A stretch of 43,843 bases of DNA from Chara braunii. Its lineage: Eukaryota; Streptophyta; Charophyceae; Charales; Characeae. The notes under the pieces are model-generated. The model was not told the origin of the DNA. It saw nothing but the letters and a program-made list of their open reading frames with translations, and ran no database searches. Both the position numbers and the translations under genes were made by a program. The DNA lies in NCBI GenBank assembly GCA_003427395.1, contig BFEA01000003.1, positions 253,260-297,102 of the forward strand. The letters run 5' to 3'. Of the stretch, positions 11,300 to 21,519 are shown piece after piece (positions within the stretch are counted from its first letter, which is position 1; the number at the start of each line of letters is the position of its first letter).

Positions 11300-13481
11300 A
11301 ACTAGGCACTGGCCAGCAACCTCTACCATGGAGGTACGTTGAGTGGGAGTTTTTGCTCACGCTCGTCTCCACGTACTCTTGGGGTAGGGGCAGTTGCTAC
11401 CTCTATCGACGGTTGCCTTTTGCTGCCCTTGATGCAGTATTGCGGTATCCTCTATACCTCGAGCAGTACTTGGTGCCTGGGGTCACCGCATAACACGCAC
11501 TGGTACTTGTCAATACGGACCTGCCAGACATTCTGATCAACATTGAGGGTTTCCCAAGGCCTGCCTTCAAGCCGTCAAGAGTGCCATGCACCCCTTCTGG
11601 GAGGTGATCGACTGGGACTAGGGTGGTTATTGGGGGGACCTTGACCCCTTCCTCCCGCGTGGCGGTCTTTGTTGCCGCCAACCCCCTCGCGCCTTGTCCT
11701 CGATCACTTGAGGTCTGGCCATTCTTCCCTCCGCCTCGTCAACCTCCTTACGACCTCCCTCCGACAGCGACAACAGCGTAAGAACTCCCCTGCTCTACCC
11801 TACTGTCTTCCTCCATACCCACTCTATGTTAGCGTAGGGGACCTCTTCTGCACCACCTTCCTCGATTGTTAGGATAAGACTCATAAGAGTATCCTTGGCC
11901 TTGACTTTGCTCGAGGTGGTGCGTCCCTTGTGCCAGAAAGTGGTAACTGGCATGGAGTGGGCAGCAAACGCAACAGCCTCTCTACTCGGGAGATCAGAAG
12001 TCGTTCGTGGCTGTTGCTTCTTGTCAAAGAGGTGCCCTTGTCAGTGCTCGGGCAACGTGGTGTAAAAGAGTTGAATTAGCAGTGCTTTTGTGACTCCATG
12101 CCCCCGCACAACATTAACTCATCAATTGTGACTTTCAAAGCATGTACACTTCTCCATTGTCGCGTATGGATGGTTTGAAGGTTGTCGGACGCCTTTATCC
12201 CACTAGTGTCTTACGTGAATTATTCTCGCAGAGCAACAAGAAAATCGGTAGAATAGGCAACCATGTCATTTTCACAACGGGGCGGCGCGCGCGAGCGACC
12301 TAGCAAAACTCGTCGCTTCTTCTCTCAGCGCTTGCAAAGCTATGAAGACATGGTCCTCATGAGGTATGTCCTGTAAGTGTAGGTAGGACTTAACATTGGC
12401 TTCACAATTGTCAAAGCCCTCCCCCTTCTTTTCACTATAGGGTTTAGGAAAATGGACTTTGACTCGTTCGCTGCGTGGGCGTGGTTCCTCCTCCTTGGGG
12501 ATCGCCATTTTAGCACCCTCTATTGCGCGGTACATACTTTTTTTGTCCTACCTAACGCGGTGCACATCTCATTTGTGAGACGGAGCATCATCGCCTCAGC
12601 GAAATCTTGGAATCCTACACGAATGGATTCCAGCGCAACATCATGCCCACGGAGGTGCCTCGATTGTTTTTGTTGTGCTGCTAGCACTGAGGTCACACTT
12701 TCGGTCAGGGTGTCAATTTTCTTTTCTTACTCAACATTTTCCCCGATTTATCCCAACTTCTCTTCTGCCAACCTTATAACTCTCTCCATCCGGTCTGTCA
12801 TCTCCAAACGGTCTGCCTTCTCCCTTGCGAGAAGTAGCTGCCACCTAAACGCTTCTCGTGCTCCTTGCCTTTCGACGAATAGGACTCGCTTCTTGTTCCA
12901 ACTTTCTCCATTGCTTCTCTCTCAGCCTGGGGAACTATCAACTCTGTCGCCCTATCTTCCCCCAGGGATAAACTTGCCACCCATTCCTTCATGGTTTCTC
13001 CACTTATTCAGGCGATGCTATCCTTGAACTTGTTTTCCTCTCTCCTCGTTTCACTTTTCAGTCCCTGCTATATTTGTGTTCTTCCCCCTCGCAGCAGGGT
13101 GCCTTCTTCTTAATCTTTCTTTTTCTTCTTCTTCTTCTTCTACCACAGCCAACTTCGCCTCCTGCTCTTTCTTCCACTTTCTATCTCCTCCTCCATCTGC
13201 TTCTTTTTGGCCGTTGCTTCTTTGATCAGGGCCAATTTCTTGGCCTCTTTCTCCAGGGCCTTCTTCTCTTTCTTCTTTCTCTGAGCCCTAGGAATTTCGG
13301 TAGCCTTCTCTTCTTGCTCCTTACTGTATGGACGAATCTGTTGTTCGAACTTAGTGGTCACTGCACAACAAGTGGTCCTCCAAAATCCTAATGGAAAGAA
13401 GAGACGGAGTAAGGGCCCCCAAAGGGAGAGGCTCGTGATAAAGGCGAACATTGGGTAGTTGCGCATGCTGGCAGGCCACAA
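11300..13481 (-). pseudogene. Ty3/gypsy gag, degenerate (element C)
   Basis: Minus-strand pieces follow gag order: a Lys/Glu-rich coiled-coil N-terminus (EKEAKKLALIKEATAKKKQ) near 13300-13150; a middle segment around 12990-12800; a gag core near 12470-12280 (VHFPKPYSEKKGEGFD, then VKSYLHLQDIPHEDHVFIAL); and a degenerate knuckle near 11530-11450 (YQCVLCGDPRHQ), whose last cysteine is missing. It lies directly upstream of protease and RT of the same element and would supply the particle protein. Stops and frame changes are frequent. Confidence 0.7.
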
Positions 13482-14175
13482 TCACTGACGATTCCACTCC
13501 TCAACACTTAGACGTACCCCTGGACTCTTAACTCTCTAAGGACCACAGAGGTCTCTCTTCTGCTTCAGCCAGGTTACCACAAATGTCGGATGCTTTCACA
13601 ACCATAGTCACCAATCTTTCCACAGCCTTCGGATGCTTTCGCAACCATAGTCACTGAAACCCACCTGGCTTCAGCTTCAGATTGACACTCTGTCAACTAC
13701 TCGATTCTAGCCTAAGCTATTGCTAGTTTGTCACTACAGGAGTATTGGCTGGTCAAGAGGCATTTAAGGAGATCCCCCCACAACTCCTCAAGAATTCTTT
13801 AACGTTGGAGTCAAGACGACGATCACAGCCGAAGTCCTCTCAAAACTTAGAGTAACTGGACACCCGCTCTGCAGCTCGGAGTTCGGGTATAGTGTACCAC
13901 CCTGAGCAACCTGCCGATTTGTACCGGTCCTTGGGGTGTTTTCCCAGGTCGCCTTGCATTAGATACACCTCACCCCTGAAGTCCCGTGTCGGTCAATGTT
14001 GGCCAAACCCTGGTCAATGCCTTCTGGTCAACGCTTGCTGATCAATTTTTAGCTATGGTGGCTTTCACCTCTTCATCAACCTCTCCCTCCTCATCCTCGA
14101 GCTCGGCTATGGCCGACTTCGTCTTCCTCTTCACCTTTGTCACCTCTCTCGCTCCCTCTCTCTCGTCCACTCATT
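13482..14175 (-). other. Leader (5' untranslated region) of element C
   Basis: This stretch has no convincing protein. At 13990-14060 the minus strand carries repeated GTTGACC/ATTGACC words, and at 14060-14175 purine-rich GAAGACGAAG with GCCATAGC. The leader of element F (28954-29540) has the same order in reverse: purine-rich sequence, GCCATAGC words, then GTTGACC repeats. Two 25-bp copies of CGGATGCTTTC(A/G)CAACC lie at 13587-13611 and 13630-13654. The LTR and primer site expected beyond 14175 are replaced by element D. Confidence 0.55.
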
Positions 14176-14179
14176 CAAG

Positions 14180-15042
14180 GCGAAACCAGCGTCGGTGGAT
14201 GGAGCACGACAGGCACCATGGACGAAATTCGGCATCACCGAAGACAATCAAGTTGCGACAGAAATGGTCATGTTATTTGCGGTGCAACAACACCAAACAC
14301 ATCACCAACGCATGCCTCGACAAGGACAAGGAGAATGTCAAACGTTCAGGCTCGGGAAACTGAGCACAGCGGGAAGTGCAGCGACAACACTTCCCAGTCC
14401 GTCAGAGTCGGCTGCCTTGCTAGCAGCCTCTCTCACATCCGGGGACACCGCGGTAGTCGCAAGTTCTCGCATTGAGTATGAGAACTATGCTATCGAGTTG
14501 GTCCCACCGTTGAACCAGCCTCTCCACGTGCAAGATTCAAGCGCATGCGCGGTAATTCCGTCGTCGGACAACGAACCGGTTGCTTCGCCAGCCCGTCTAT
14601 CGGAGGATCCGTCAACTTGGGCGAGTCTTGAGGAACTCGATCCGTTGACGGTTGAGGACTTCCAATGGTTGCCTCTTCCCTCCCTGCAGTGCCTTGATCG
14701 ATTGTGGAGCGATTCGCAACTACATCAGCCAAGACTTCATGGCGCGCGCTGGGCTGGGCCCGTGCGTTCGAAGGAGAAGTCAGCCTATGCACGTCACGTT
14801 GGCCGATGGTCACATGTGAAAGGCAATCGACCGATGCGTTGACTCGGTGCCCGTGTACTTTGCCCCGCTAGCATGCGAGGCCGAGTCTTTCGACATATCG
14901 GACACCAAGTTCGATATGATCCTAGGCATGTCGTGGCTGCAAAGCGAAGACCATCCGGTGAACTTCCATGGACGCACCGTTCACGTTCGTGATCGGCGTG
15001 ACGAACTAGTCCCGTGTACGGTGCCGCTTCCTCATCCTTTGA
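14180..15042 (+). pseudogene. Gag C-terminus and retropepsin of element D
   Basis: Near 14270-14330 a frame reads KWSCYLRCNNTKHITNACLDK, a gag-type zinc knuckle disturbed by a small insertion. From 14691 the frame reads ALIDCGAIRNYISQDFM, the retropepsin active-site region with Cys in the usual Ser/Thr position. It continues to FDISDTKFDMILGMSWL near 14890-14940, the flap and hydrophobic end of the protease. A TGA at 14817-14819 interrupts the frame. The 5' half of gag and the 5' LTR are missing; homology starts at about 14180, right after the leader of element C. Confidence 0.7.
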
Positions 15043-16413
15043 TTGGTATCCGTGGCGAGCGTTCGCCAATCCATCCGGCGGAACGACATCGAGGAGATGG
15101 GCATATGTTTTCTTCACGCCCTCCCACCCGGTGATCAGCCCAAGACGGGTACGTGGGACCCACGCATCATTGAGCTGTTGGACAGCTATGAGGATGTCTT
15201 CCAAGCTCCCGCCGGAGTCATACCGGATCGGGCCATAAGCCACGGGATCACTCTCGAGGACGATGTCGTACCTCCGCGCGGATGTATCTACCGCATGAGC
15301 GAAGAGGAGCTTCCAAGTGCTTCGGGCACAACTAGATGACCTCTTGGCCAAGGGCTGGATTCGCCCTAGCTGTTTGCCATACGGTGGTCCCGTTCTCTTC
15401 GTCCGAAAGAAGAACAAGGACCTTCGTTTGTGCATCGACTATTGGAAACTTAACGCGCAAACAATCAAGAACGCCGACCCTCTCCCTCGGATCGATGATC
15501 TTCTCGAGCGACTAGGCGGCGCCAAGTACTTCTTGAAGCTTGACCTCAAGTCGGGATACCACCAGATCGAGATCCAGCCAAGAGACCGGTACAAAACCGC
15601 GTTCAAGACGCGGGATGGGCACTTTGAATGGATCGTCATGCCTTTTGGTCTCAGCAATGCCCTGGCTACTTTCCAAGCGGCCATGACGAGGGAATTCCGC
15701 GACTTGCCCGACCGCACTGTGCTCATTTACCTCGATGATATCTTGGTGTATAGTTGGACGCTGGACGAGTACCTCAAGCAGCTTCGCGTCGTATTGGAGC
15801 GGCTTCATATCATCAAGTACAAGGTGAACTGCGACAAGTGTGAGTTTGCCCAGCAAGACCTAGAGAACTTAGGCCATTATGTTACGCCGCAAGGCATTCA
15901 TCCGCTCGCGGACAAGGTGCAAGCCATTCAAGATTGGACGGACCTCAAGTGTACTACCGATGTCCGCTCCTTTCTCGGCTTGGCATCATACTACATGCGC
16001 TTCGTCAAAGGATTTCAACGTATCGCTGCACCATTGTGCGATTTCAGTTCCCCTTGGTGCCCTTCGAGTTCAGCGACGAAGCCCGACATGCGTTTCACAC
16101 GACGAAGGCGACTTTGCTTCAAGCTCCCATCTTAAGCATCTATGACCCGACCTTGCCTACCAAAGTGACTACGGACGCTTCCGGTTACGGCATTGGTGCG
16201 GTTCTGGAACAGCATGACAGCACAGACTGGCATCCGGTTGAGTACTTCAGCCAAAAGGTTCCACCCATCAACACTCTTGATGATGTGAGGAAGAAGGAAC
16301 TCCTAGCTATTGTCACGGTACTTGAGCGTTGGCGTCACTTTCTCCTCGGGCATCGGCGATTCACGTGGACAACGGACAACAATCCGTTGACATACTACAA
16401 GACGCAAGACAAG
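15043..16413 (+). pseudogene. Reverse transcriptase and RNase H of element D
   Basis: The linker (ELLDSYEDVFQAPAGVIPDR) leads into RT. Motifs are [60 protein letters not shown] and the intact catalytic IYLDDILVY, then the thumb ([17 protein letters not shown]). After a frame change near 16045 RNase H follows: KVTTDASGYGIGAVLEQ, KKELLAIVTVLERWRHFLLG, FTWTTDNNPLTY. The 272-codon RT frame is the best-preserved RT in the window. It reads through three frames overall and stops at TAA inside the AT-rich insert after 16413. It would copy element RNA into DNA inside particles if intact. Confidence 0.9.
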
Positions 16414-16477
16414 GTGAGCAATTAAGTACCTACTTACTATATAAATATACAGATGTATTGCTTTATTTATAATAGGT
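16414..16477 (+). other. AT-rich intron-like insert inside RNase H
   Basis: The RNase H frame breaks after TQDK and resumes with RWMYLIDQFDF at 16478. Between lie about 64 nt far richer in A/T than either flank, starting GTGAGC and ending TTTATAATAG. Removing 16414-16475 as a GT-AG intron leaves the frames out of register. Removing 16418-16475 (GC-AG) restores KVSRWMYL in frame. It may be a real short intron, a remnant, or an unrelated insertion. Confidence 0.45.
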
Positions 16478-18115
16478 CGATGGATGTACTTAATTGACCA
16501 GTTCGATTTCACCTCCAAGCACATTCCGGATTCCTCGAACAAGGCAGCGGATGCTCTCTCACGAAGACCTGATCTTTGCGCCTTGGTGCACTCCACATTC
16601 GGCCTCGACGAGAACCTGCAACAACAGTTCATAAACGGCTACAAGTCGGATCCGGGATTCTCCACACTCTACGCGGACTTATCATCGGATCAACCGCCGG
16701 CAAGCAACTATCGCATTGTCGACGGCTACTTGCTTCTTTACACACGAGGCAAGGACTTGTTGTGTGTTCCCCAAGACCGTATCTTACGCACTCGCCTCCT
16801 TGGCGAATACCATGATTCGCGGCTGGCGGGACACCTTGGCGTCGCACGCACACCAGCACGACTCCGCCAGGGATTTCACTGGCCAGACATCATCAGCGAC
16901 GTCAACCGGTATATTCAGTCATGTGCAGTTTGCCACCGGAACAAGGGGCACCATCAGCTCCCGTACGGCGAACTGAAACCATTGCGGATTCCTCGGGAAC
17001 CGGGTCTCTCCATTGCTATGGATGTGACCCGTCCTTTCCCTCGCGATCGCCTTGGTCATGATGGTATTCTCACGGTCGTTGACCGTTTCAGCCAATATGC
17101 TCAATTTCTTCCATGCAAGTATCATGCGACGGCTCCCAAGCTCGCACGACTCTTGCATACCGGCTGGTTTTGCAGCCATGGCGTTCCGGAAGACATCGTC
17201 AGCGACCGCGACACTCGTTTCATGTCGGCCTTTTGGACGGCACTCATGGTGGAATCCGGCACCAGCATGAAACCGAGTTCCGCATCCTCAAACGGATGGG
17301 CAATCGGAACGTGCTCACCAGACTGCACAGGTGATGCTCCGCACACTCATCCGCCCGGATCAGAAGGACTGGGTTGACCGCCTTCCCGACATCGAGGTCG
17401 CCTACAACACTTCGGTGCACCCGGCAATTGGCATGACTCCATTCGAGTTGCAGACATTTTGCTTCCACGGGCTGCCGATATCGACGCCGCTTGCTCCCCG
17501 CTTCTACACGGAAGTACAGGGAACTGCTGGCCAAAATCCGTGCGAACATGCAAAAGGCTGAGGTTCATATGCAACAGCAAGCGAATCGGCGTCGCATCCC
17601 ATGTCCAATTCGCACTGGCGACCTAGTTTGGGTCACCTCCGAGGAATTCGCGCTCGAGCAGCACGTCTCGCGCAAGCTCCTCCCTAAGTGGTTTGGACAA
17701 TGGATGGTCACTTCAGCAGCTGGCGGCGACCCCCCGGGTCCATCTTTCATCATTGAGATCCCCCAGCATTTGACGGTCCACCCGATCTTTCACGCTTCAA
17801 AGCTGGCGGTTTACACTCCAGCCTCCGCAACGGATTTCCCGGGCAGACAGTCACAAGACCCTCCTTCAATGGATGGTCATCAGGAGGTTGACCGCGTTCT
17901 CACGCATCGCAAGCATGGCAACAAGCCCATGCAGTACAAAGTCACATTTAAGCAATGCAATCCGAACGACACGTTGAATTTCAAGGGCTGACCTGAAGGC
18001 GACAGCACCCCTCATCTTTGTGCATTACGAAAAACAGCGACTTGCTAAGGAAGCTGCACAACCTGCCCGCCCTGTACGGACATCGGACAGACAGCTTCGC
18101 CCTCGCAGTTAGCTC
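16478..18115 (+). pseudogene. Integrase and chromodomain of element D
   Basis: The frame at 16484 reads the RNase H tail (FTSKHIPDSSNKAADALSRR). The integrase zinc domain follows (EYHDSRLAGHLG, then CAVCHRNKG), then the core (SIAMDVTRPFPRD, VVDRFSQYAQF, DIVSDRDTRFMSAFW). A frameshift near 17260 removes the glutamate-containing helix from frame. The rest resumes at 17331 (TLIRPDQKDWVDRLPDIEVA) and again at 17491 (CPIRTGDLVWVTSEEF, HPIFHASKLAVYTP). A chromodomain starts VDRVLTHRKHG and ends at a TGA (17989-17991), where a Trp codon is expected before PEGDST. The frame is otherwise recognisable to about 18112. Integrase would insert cDNA and the chromodomain would guide it to chromatin. Confidence 0.88.
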
Positions 18116-18127
18116 GGTCTTCAAGGG

Positions 18128-18684
18128 GGTGAGTGCGTGGCATTCTGAGCCACCCGGGCCCCAGTTAGGGCCCGGTTCCAGACAGGCAGGGTAAGCCTAA
18201 GGGACAACGGTTCAGATGAGACCCAGATGGGCCTGGACCATGACGGTTAGGCAGGCCCAGGCCAAACGGCCACAAGGCCGGTACCGGTCCGGCCTAGGAC
18301 CTACCGGCGGCGCTGCAGAGGCTCCCACAGTTTTGGGCGCCAACCAGTTATGAAGCTGGACGATTGATCTAGATCAACGGTCCAGGCCGGTAGGTACCAG
18401 CGGGTAGGAGGCCGGCCCAGCACTACAACAGGCTGGGTACCAGCCTCAGTAGGGAGGTTAGTATGGACGTGGTTAGTGTTCAGGATTTGCGCAGCAGCCC
18501 AGCGTTAGCTCGATTAGCGCAGCGCTGCAGCAGCGAGGAGCAGCGAGAGAGCAAGGTTCAGCGGAGAGCGGATTAGCGCCGCACTGGGTGCCTCGCCAGT
18601 TACCGGCCCAGCCCCACCCCTTGCAGCGCCATAGCCAGGTACCAGGGAGGAGGCTTCGCCTTCTCTCCCTCCTCTCCTCTACCG

Positions 18685-18730
<46 letters not shown>

Positions 18731-19265
18731 CCTCTCTTCCTACCTTCTCAGTCTCAGTCTATTTCTGGGTTATCCTACGGGACTACTGCAGTGTGAAGGA
18801 TGGTTACGAACTCTGATAACGTTTGGAGCGGCGACATTGGGACTACGAGCTGAGGACTATTTGGGGATCTGATTTCATCTTCCTTCTGGAGATGTACTTG
18901 ACGTTGTGAGATTGATATCTGGGATATTGTGAGACTTGACATTCGCGACATTTTGGATTTTTGTCACTTCTGACAATTCAAGATACTATCTTTGGAAACA
19001 TTGAGTCGACGTCATCTTCCCTCTCCCCCTCCTCATCTCTCTCCTCTCTCCTTTCGTCCGTGGATTATCTCAGTCCCTGGCCCTTTGTCTATGTCTGAGG
19101 CCAGGGCATTCACACCCCTGATGAATGTTTGAGAGTGTTCGATTGCAGTCCGAGTCAGGTCCGAGTCGGTCCAAGGTATCTCAAGTCTTCCGCTTGCATT
19201 TGTATTAACTCTGTATTATCTGGTCGGTTCTGGGAATCTGCGCCATACTTATGACTTTGTTTCAC
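18128..19265 (+). repeat. Probable 3' LTR of element D
   Basis: Directly after the pol remnant a purine run (CAAGGGGG) is followed by TGAGTGCGTGGCATTC, the expected polypurine tract and LTR start. The next 1.1 kb is non-coding and GC-rich, with a (CT)n tract and GCGCCATAGCCAGG near 18625. No second copy is in the window, so the right end is only estimated. The sequence differs from LTR family 1. Confidence 0.5.
18688..18745. repeat. (CT)n microsatellite
   Basis: An almost pure CT dinucleotide run of about 32 bp followed by an interrupted CT/CCT-rich stretch, inside the presumed LTR of element D. Confidence 0.95.
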
Positions 19266-20344
19266 GAGTATGCAACAGTACCCCAAGGACAATAAAAAAA
19301 CTGTCTAAAGCAGCAGTCAGTCGATAGAATAGATTGGGGATTGGGTAGATAGGCTACAAAGGAATGGGAGGAATTGGGAGTAGAGAGAGGAGGATAGATG
19401 GTAGGGGGTAGTGGGAGAATGGGAGGGCAAGTTAAAACTGAAAAATGGAAAAAAGGGGGATGACAGAGGAAGGGATATGGGATATATTTGAGTGCTGAAT
19501 ATACTGCTGAATATACTGCTGGGGACAAGATTCAAGTAGATTCAACTAGATTAGAATATGGATGGCCTACCTAGCTTCAGGCATTTGCAAAGGTTTTTAG
19601 TATAACTCAGAATAAGGGGCCTATTTTGGCCATAGGTGTTCAGCAAGGTCTCTCCATGATGAGACGAGAGAAACCTACTGCCCTCAGAAGAGGGCGGGCA
19701 AATAAGGCAAAGGTGAGGTTGTAAACATATCAGCAGGGTAGATATAAAACACAAAGCTGATAGGGCTCAGACGTAGATGATACTCGAGAATATAAGAGAT
19801 ACTTGGGGCAGGTTGTATAAAGGAGTGCGTAGTACAGACTGGAGGGTGGTATGAGGACGAGAGCTGTAAACATTAGATGGTGCCCAGAGGATTTTAATGG
19901 GGAAACTGAGGAAGGGTTTAACACGATGAGAGGCCTGTGAGACTGCTAGAACAGCCCCCCCGAGCCAGGCCTCCCCTGGGGACCCGTCTGTTGTGTGTCT
20001 GGGTGCTGCTAGGAAGCTTCCCGACCAACAGAGGTGTCCCTGGGAAGGCTATGGTATGGGAAGTGGGTCTTGGTTGTAGCAATCCCCCCCTTGGGGCCGC
20101 AAGGTCCTCTTCTCTTTTAAACCAAACTGTGTTTTGCTTTCCAGGCTTGCCGGTGATGAGCAACAGGACTGATGCCCCCCAGAATAGAAGGGGCTGGGTG
20201 TTATGCAAAAAAAATAAAAATAAAAAATAAAAAAAATTGCTTTCATGTGTTGGTCATCTCAAATGCTCTCGTTGTCTGCAATAGGACAAAGACTGCTTTG
20301 ATTCTGAATCTATTCATCTGGGTGAAATTGGGGCTGTTGTGGGG
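19266..20344. other. Non-coding region with an A-rich tail at 20205-20237
   Basis: No gene is recognisable. 19340-19480 is purine-rich on the plus strand. Around 20204-20237 an interrupted poly(A) tract (AAAATAAAAATAAAAAAT type) follows about 280 bp of GC-rich sequence, as at the 3' end of a plus-strand retroposon. No flanking target duplication was found and no tRNA-like promoter was seen. The open frames here are low-complexity. Confidence 0.4.
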
Positions 20345-21009
20345 AAAATCTAAAACACACACACTATTGTTGTCGTCAATAAGCTGGTGGCTATGGCTGC
20401 CGTCATCTTCCTCCTCTAGGTGCTGGTGGCTATGGCCGCCGCTGTCCTCCTCTGCCCTCTTCGTTGTCGTCGTTGTTGGGCACCTGCAGACCTCCGAATG
20501 CACAAGTCGCGGGCGAATGAATGAATGGCTGGGCGCAGCCTCATTATTTATGCTGTTCCCGGGCCCAAGGAATGTGCAGCCCCACCTGGTACTTTCTGAC
20601 TAGACAAGGTTGACTGAGACTGCGACTGGGACTGGACTGTACTTTGCTCATTTACCTACAGACAATTGACTTCTACAGCTCCGAAGAGCCACGTAACTTC
20701 CAGACTGACTCTTTGCTGCACTTAGGACTAATCTCTAGGACTGACCAGACCTTAAGACTACTGATCTGTAGGTCGTCGGCCAAGTCCACACGACCCAGAC
20801 TACATATGGGTACCATTTGTACATGTGTCGAGGAGCATGCTGCATGTTCAAACACTCACACACAGTGTCAACGGGTAATTGTACAGGGGAATGGGGGTAG
20901 GTCTACGGATCAGGATTTAAAAAATATATCATATATGTACAAATAAACATACAATAAATTAAGTATCCCTGGGGTTTGCACTGTTGCGCGACTGGGTGAA
21001 ACCGTTTCA
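20345..21009 (-). repeat. LTR (family 1) inserted in LINE ORF2
   Basis: On the minus strand the LTR starts at 21009 with TGAAACGGTTTCACC and runs to the CA microsatellite near 20345. It matches the element C LTR closely: GCCCAAGGAATGTGCA, CTTCGAAGAGCC-like and TGTAGGTCG words in the same order. Unlike the other copies it carries an AT-rich insert near 20920-20970 (TACAAATAAACATACAATAA). Upstream on the minus strand is LINE ORF2, interrupted right after QETHL. No internal retroviral region follows, so this is a solo or truncated LTR. Confidence 0.75.
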
Positions 21010-21295
21010 GGTGGGTCTCCTGAAGTAGAACAGCATTGGGTTTAGATTTGTCCTTGCCAATCAGGACAGGGTCAATGGGTAATTGTACAGGGGATTGGGG
21101 GTAGGTCTACGGATCAAGATTAAAAAAATGTATTTTCAATCAAATAGACATAAGAATATATCATAAATGTACAAATAAACATACAATAAATTAAGTATCC
21201 CTGGGGTTAGCACTGTTGCGCGACTGGGTGAAACCGTTTCAGGTGGGTCTCCTGAAGTAGAACAGCGTTGGGTTTAGATTTGTCCTTGTCAATCA
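20867..21295. repeat. Tandem duplication spanning the LTR/LINE junction
   Basis: The segments 20867-21069 and 21070-21295 are near-identical. Each contains the LTR start (GGTGAAACCGTTTCA on the plus strand) and about 55 bp of flanking LINE sequence (GTGGGTCTCCTGAAGTAGAA). The offset between junctions is 232 bp. The left copy lacks about 30 bp of AT-rich sequence present in the right copy. The duplication therefore arose after the LTR inserted. Confidence 0.85.
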
Positions 21296-21434
21296 GGCCT
21301 AATCGAATGTCCCGGAGTTTGTCCTCCTCGGTCAGTATGTTGCCAAGGCCATTGATGTTCCAGCTGTAGATTTTCAGACCCTTGGCTTGGCAGTCAATTT
21401 TGACTGCGTTACCCTGAGACTTGCTGGGATCCAT
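21242..21434 (-). pseudogene. LINE ORF2 start (endonuclease), cut by LTR
   Basis: The minus-strand frame from 21434 starts MDPSKSQGNAVK, then reads LKIYSWNINGLGN and PNAVLLQETHL. SWNINGL and LQETHL are the first conserved motifs of the apurinic-like endonuclease of L1-type LINE ORF2 proteins, which nicks target DNA. Right after QETH the sequence becomes LTR, which adds RFHPVAQQC and a stop. About 65 codons remain of a protein normally above 1000 residues; no RT domain was found on the far side. ORF1 lies just upstream. Confidence 0.85.
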
Positions 21435-21519
21435 GAGCTTGTACTGGTGGGGAGATCTGCAGATTTTAATTCTTAGTAAAAGTTGGTTGTTGTTGGTTTA
21501 CATGACCGTCCCTGTGTTG

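Noticed and set aside
14195-14842. 215-codon frame as a separate gene
   Set aside because: It is an out-of-frame reading over the gag knuckle and protease of element D; the real motifs are in other frames.
19262-19535. Pro/Ser-rich minus-strand frames as a secreted protein
   Set aside because: Low-complexity translation of purine-rich DNA, without signal peptide or domain evidence.
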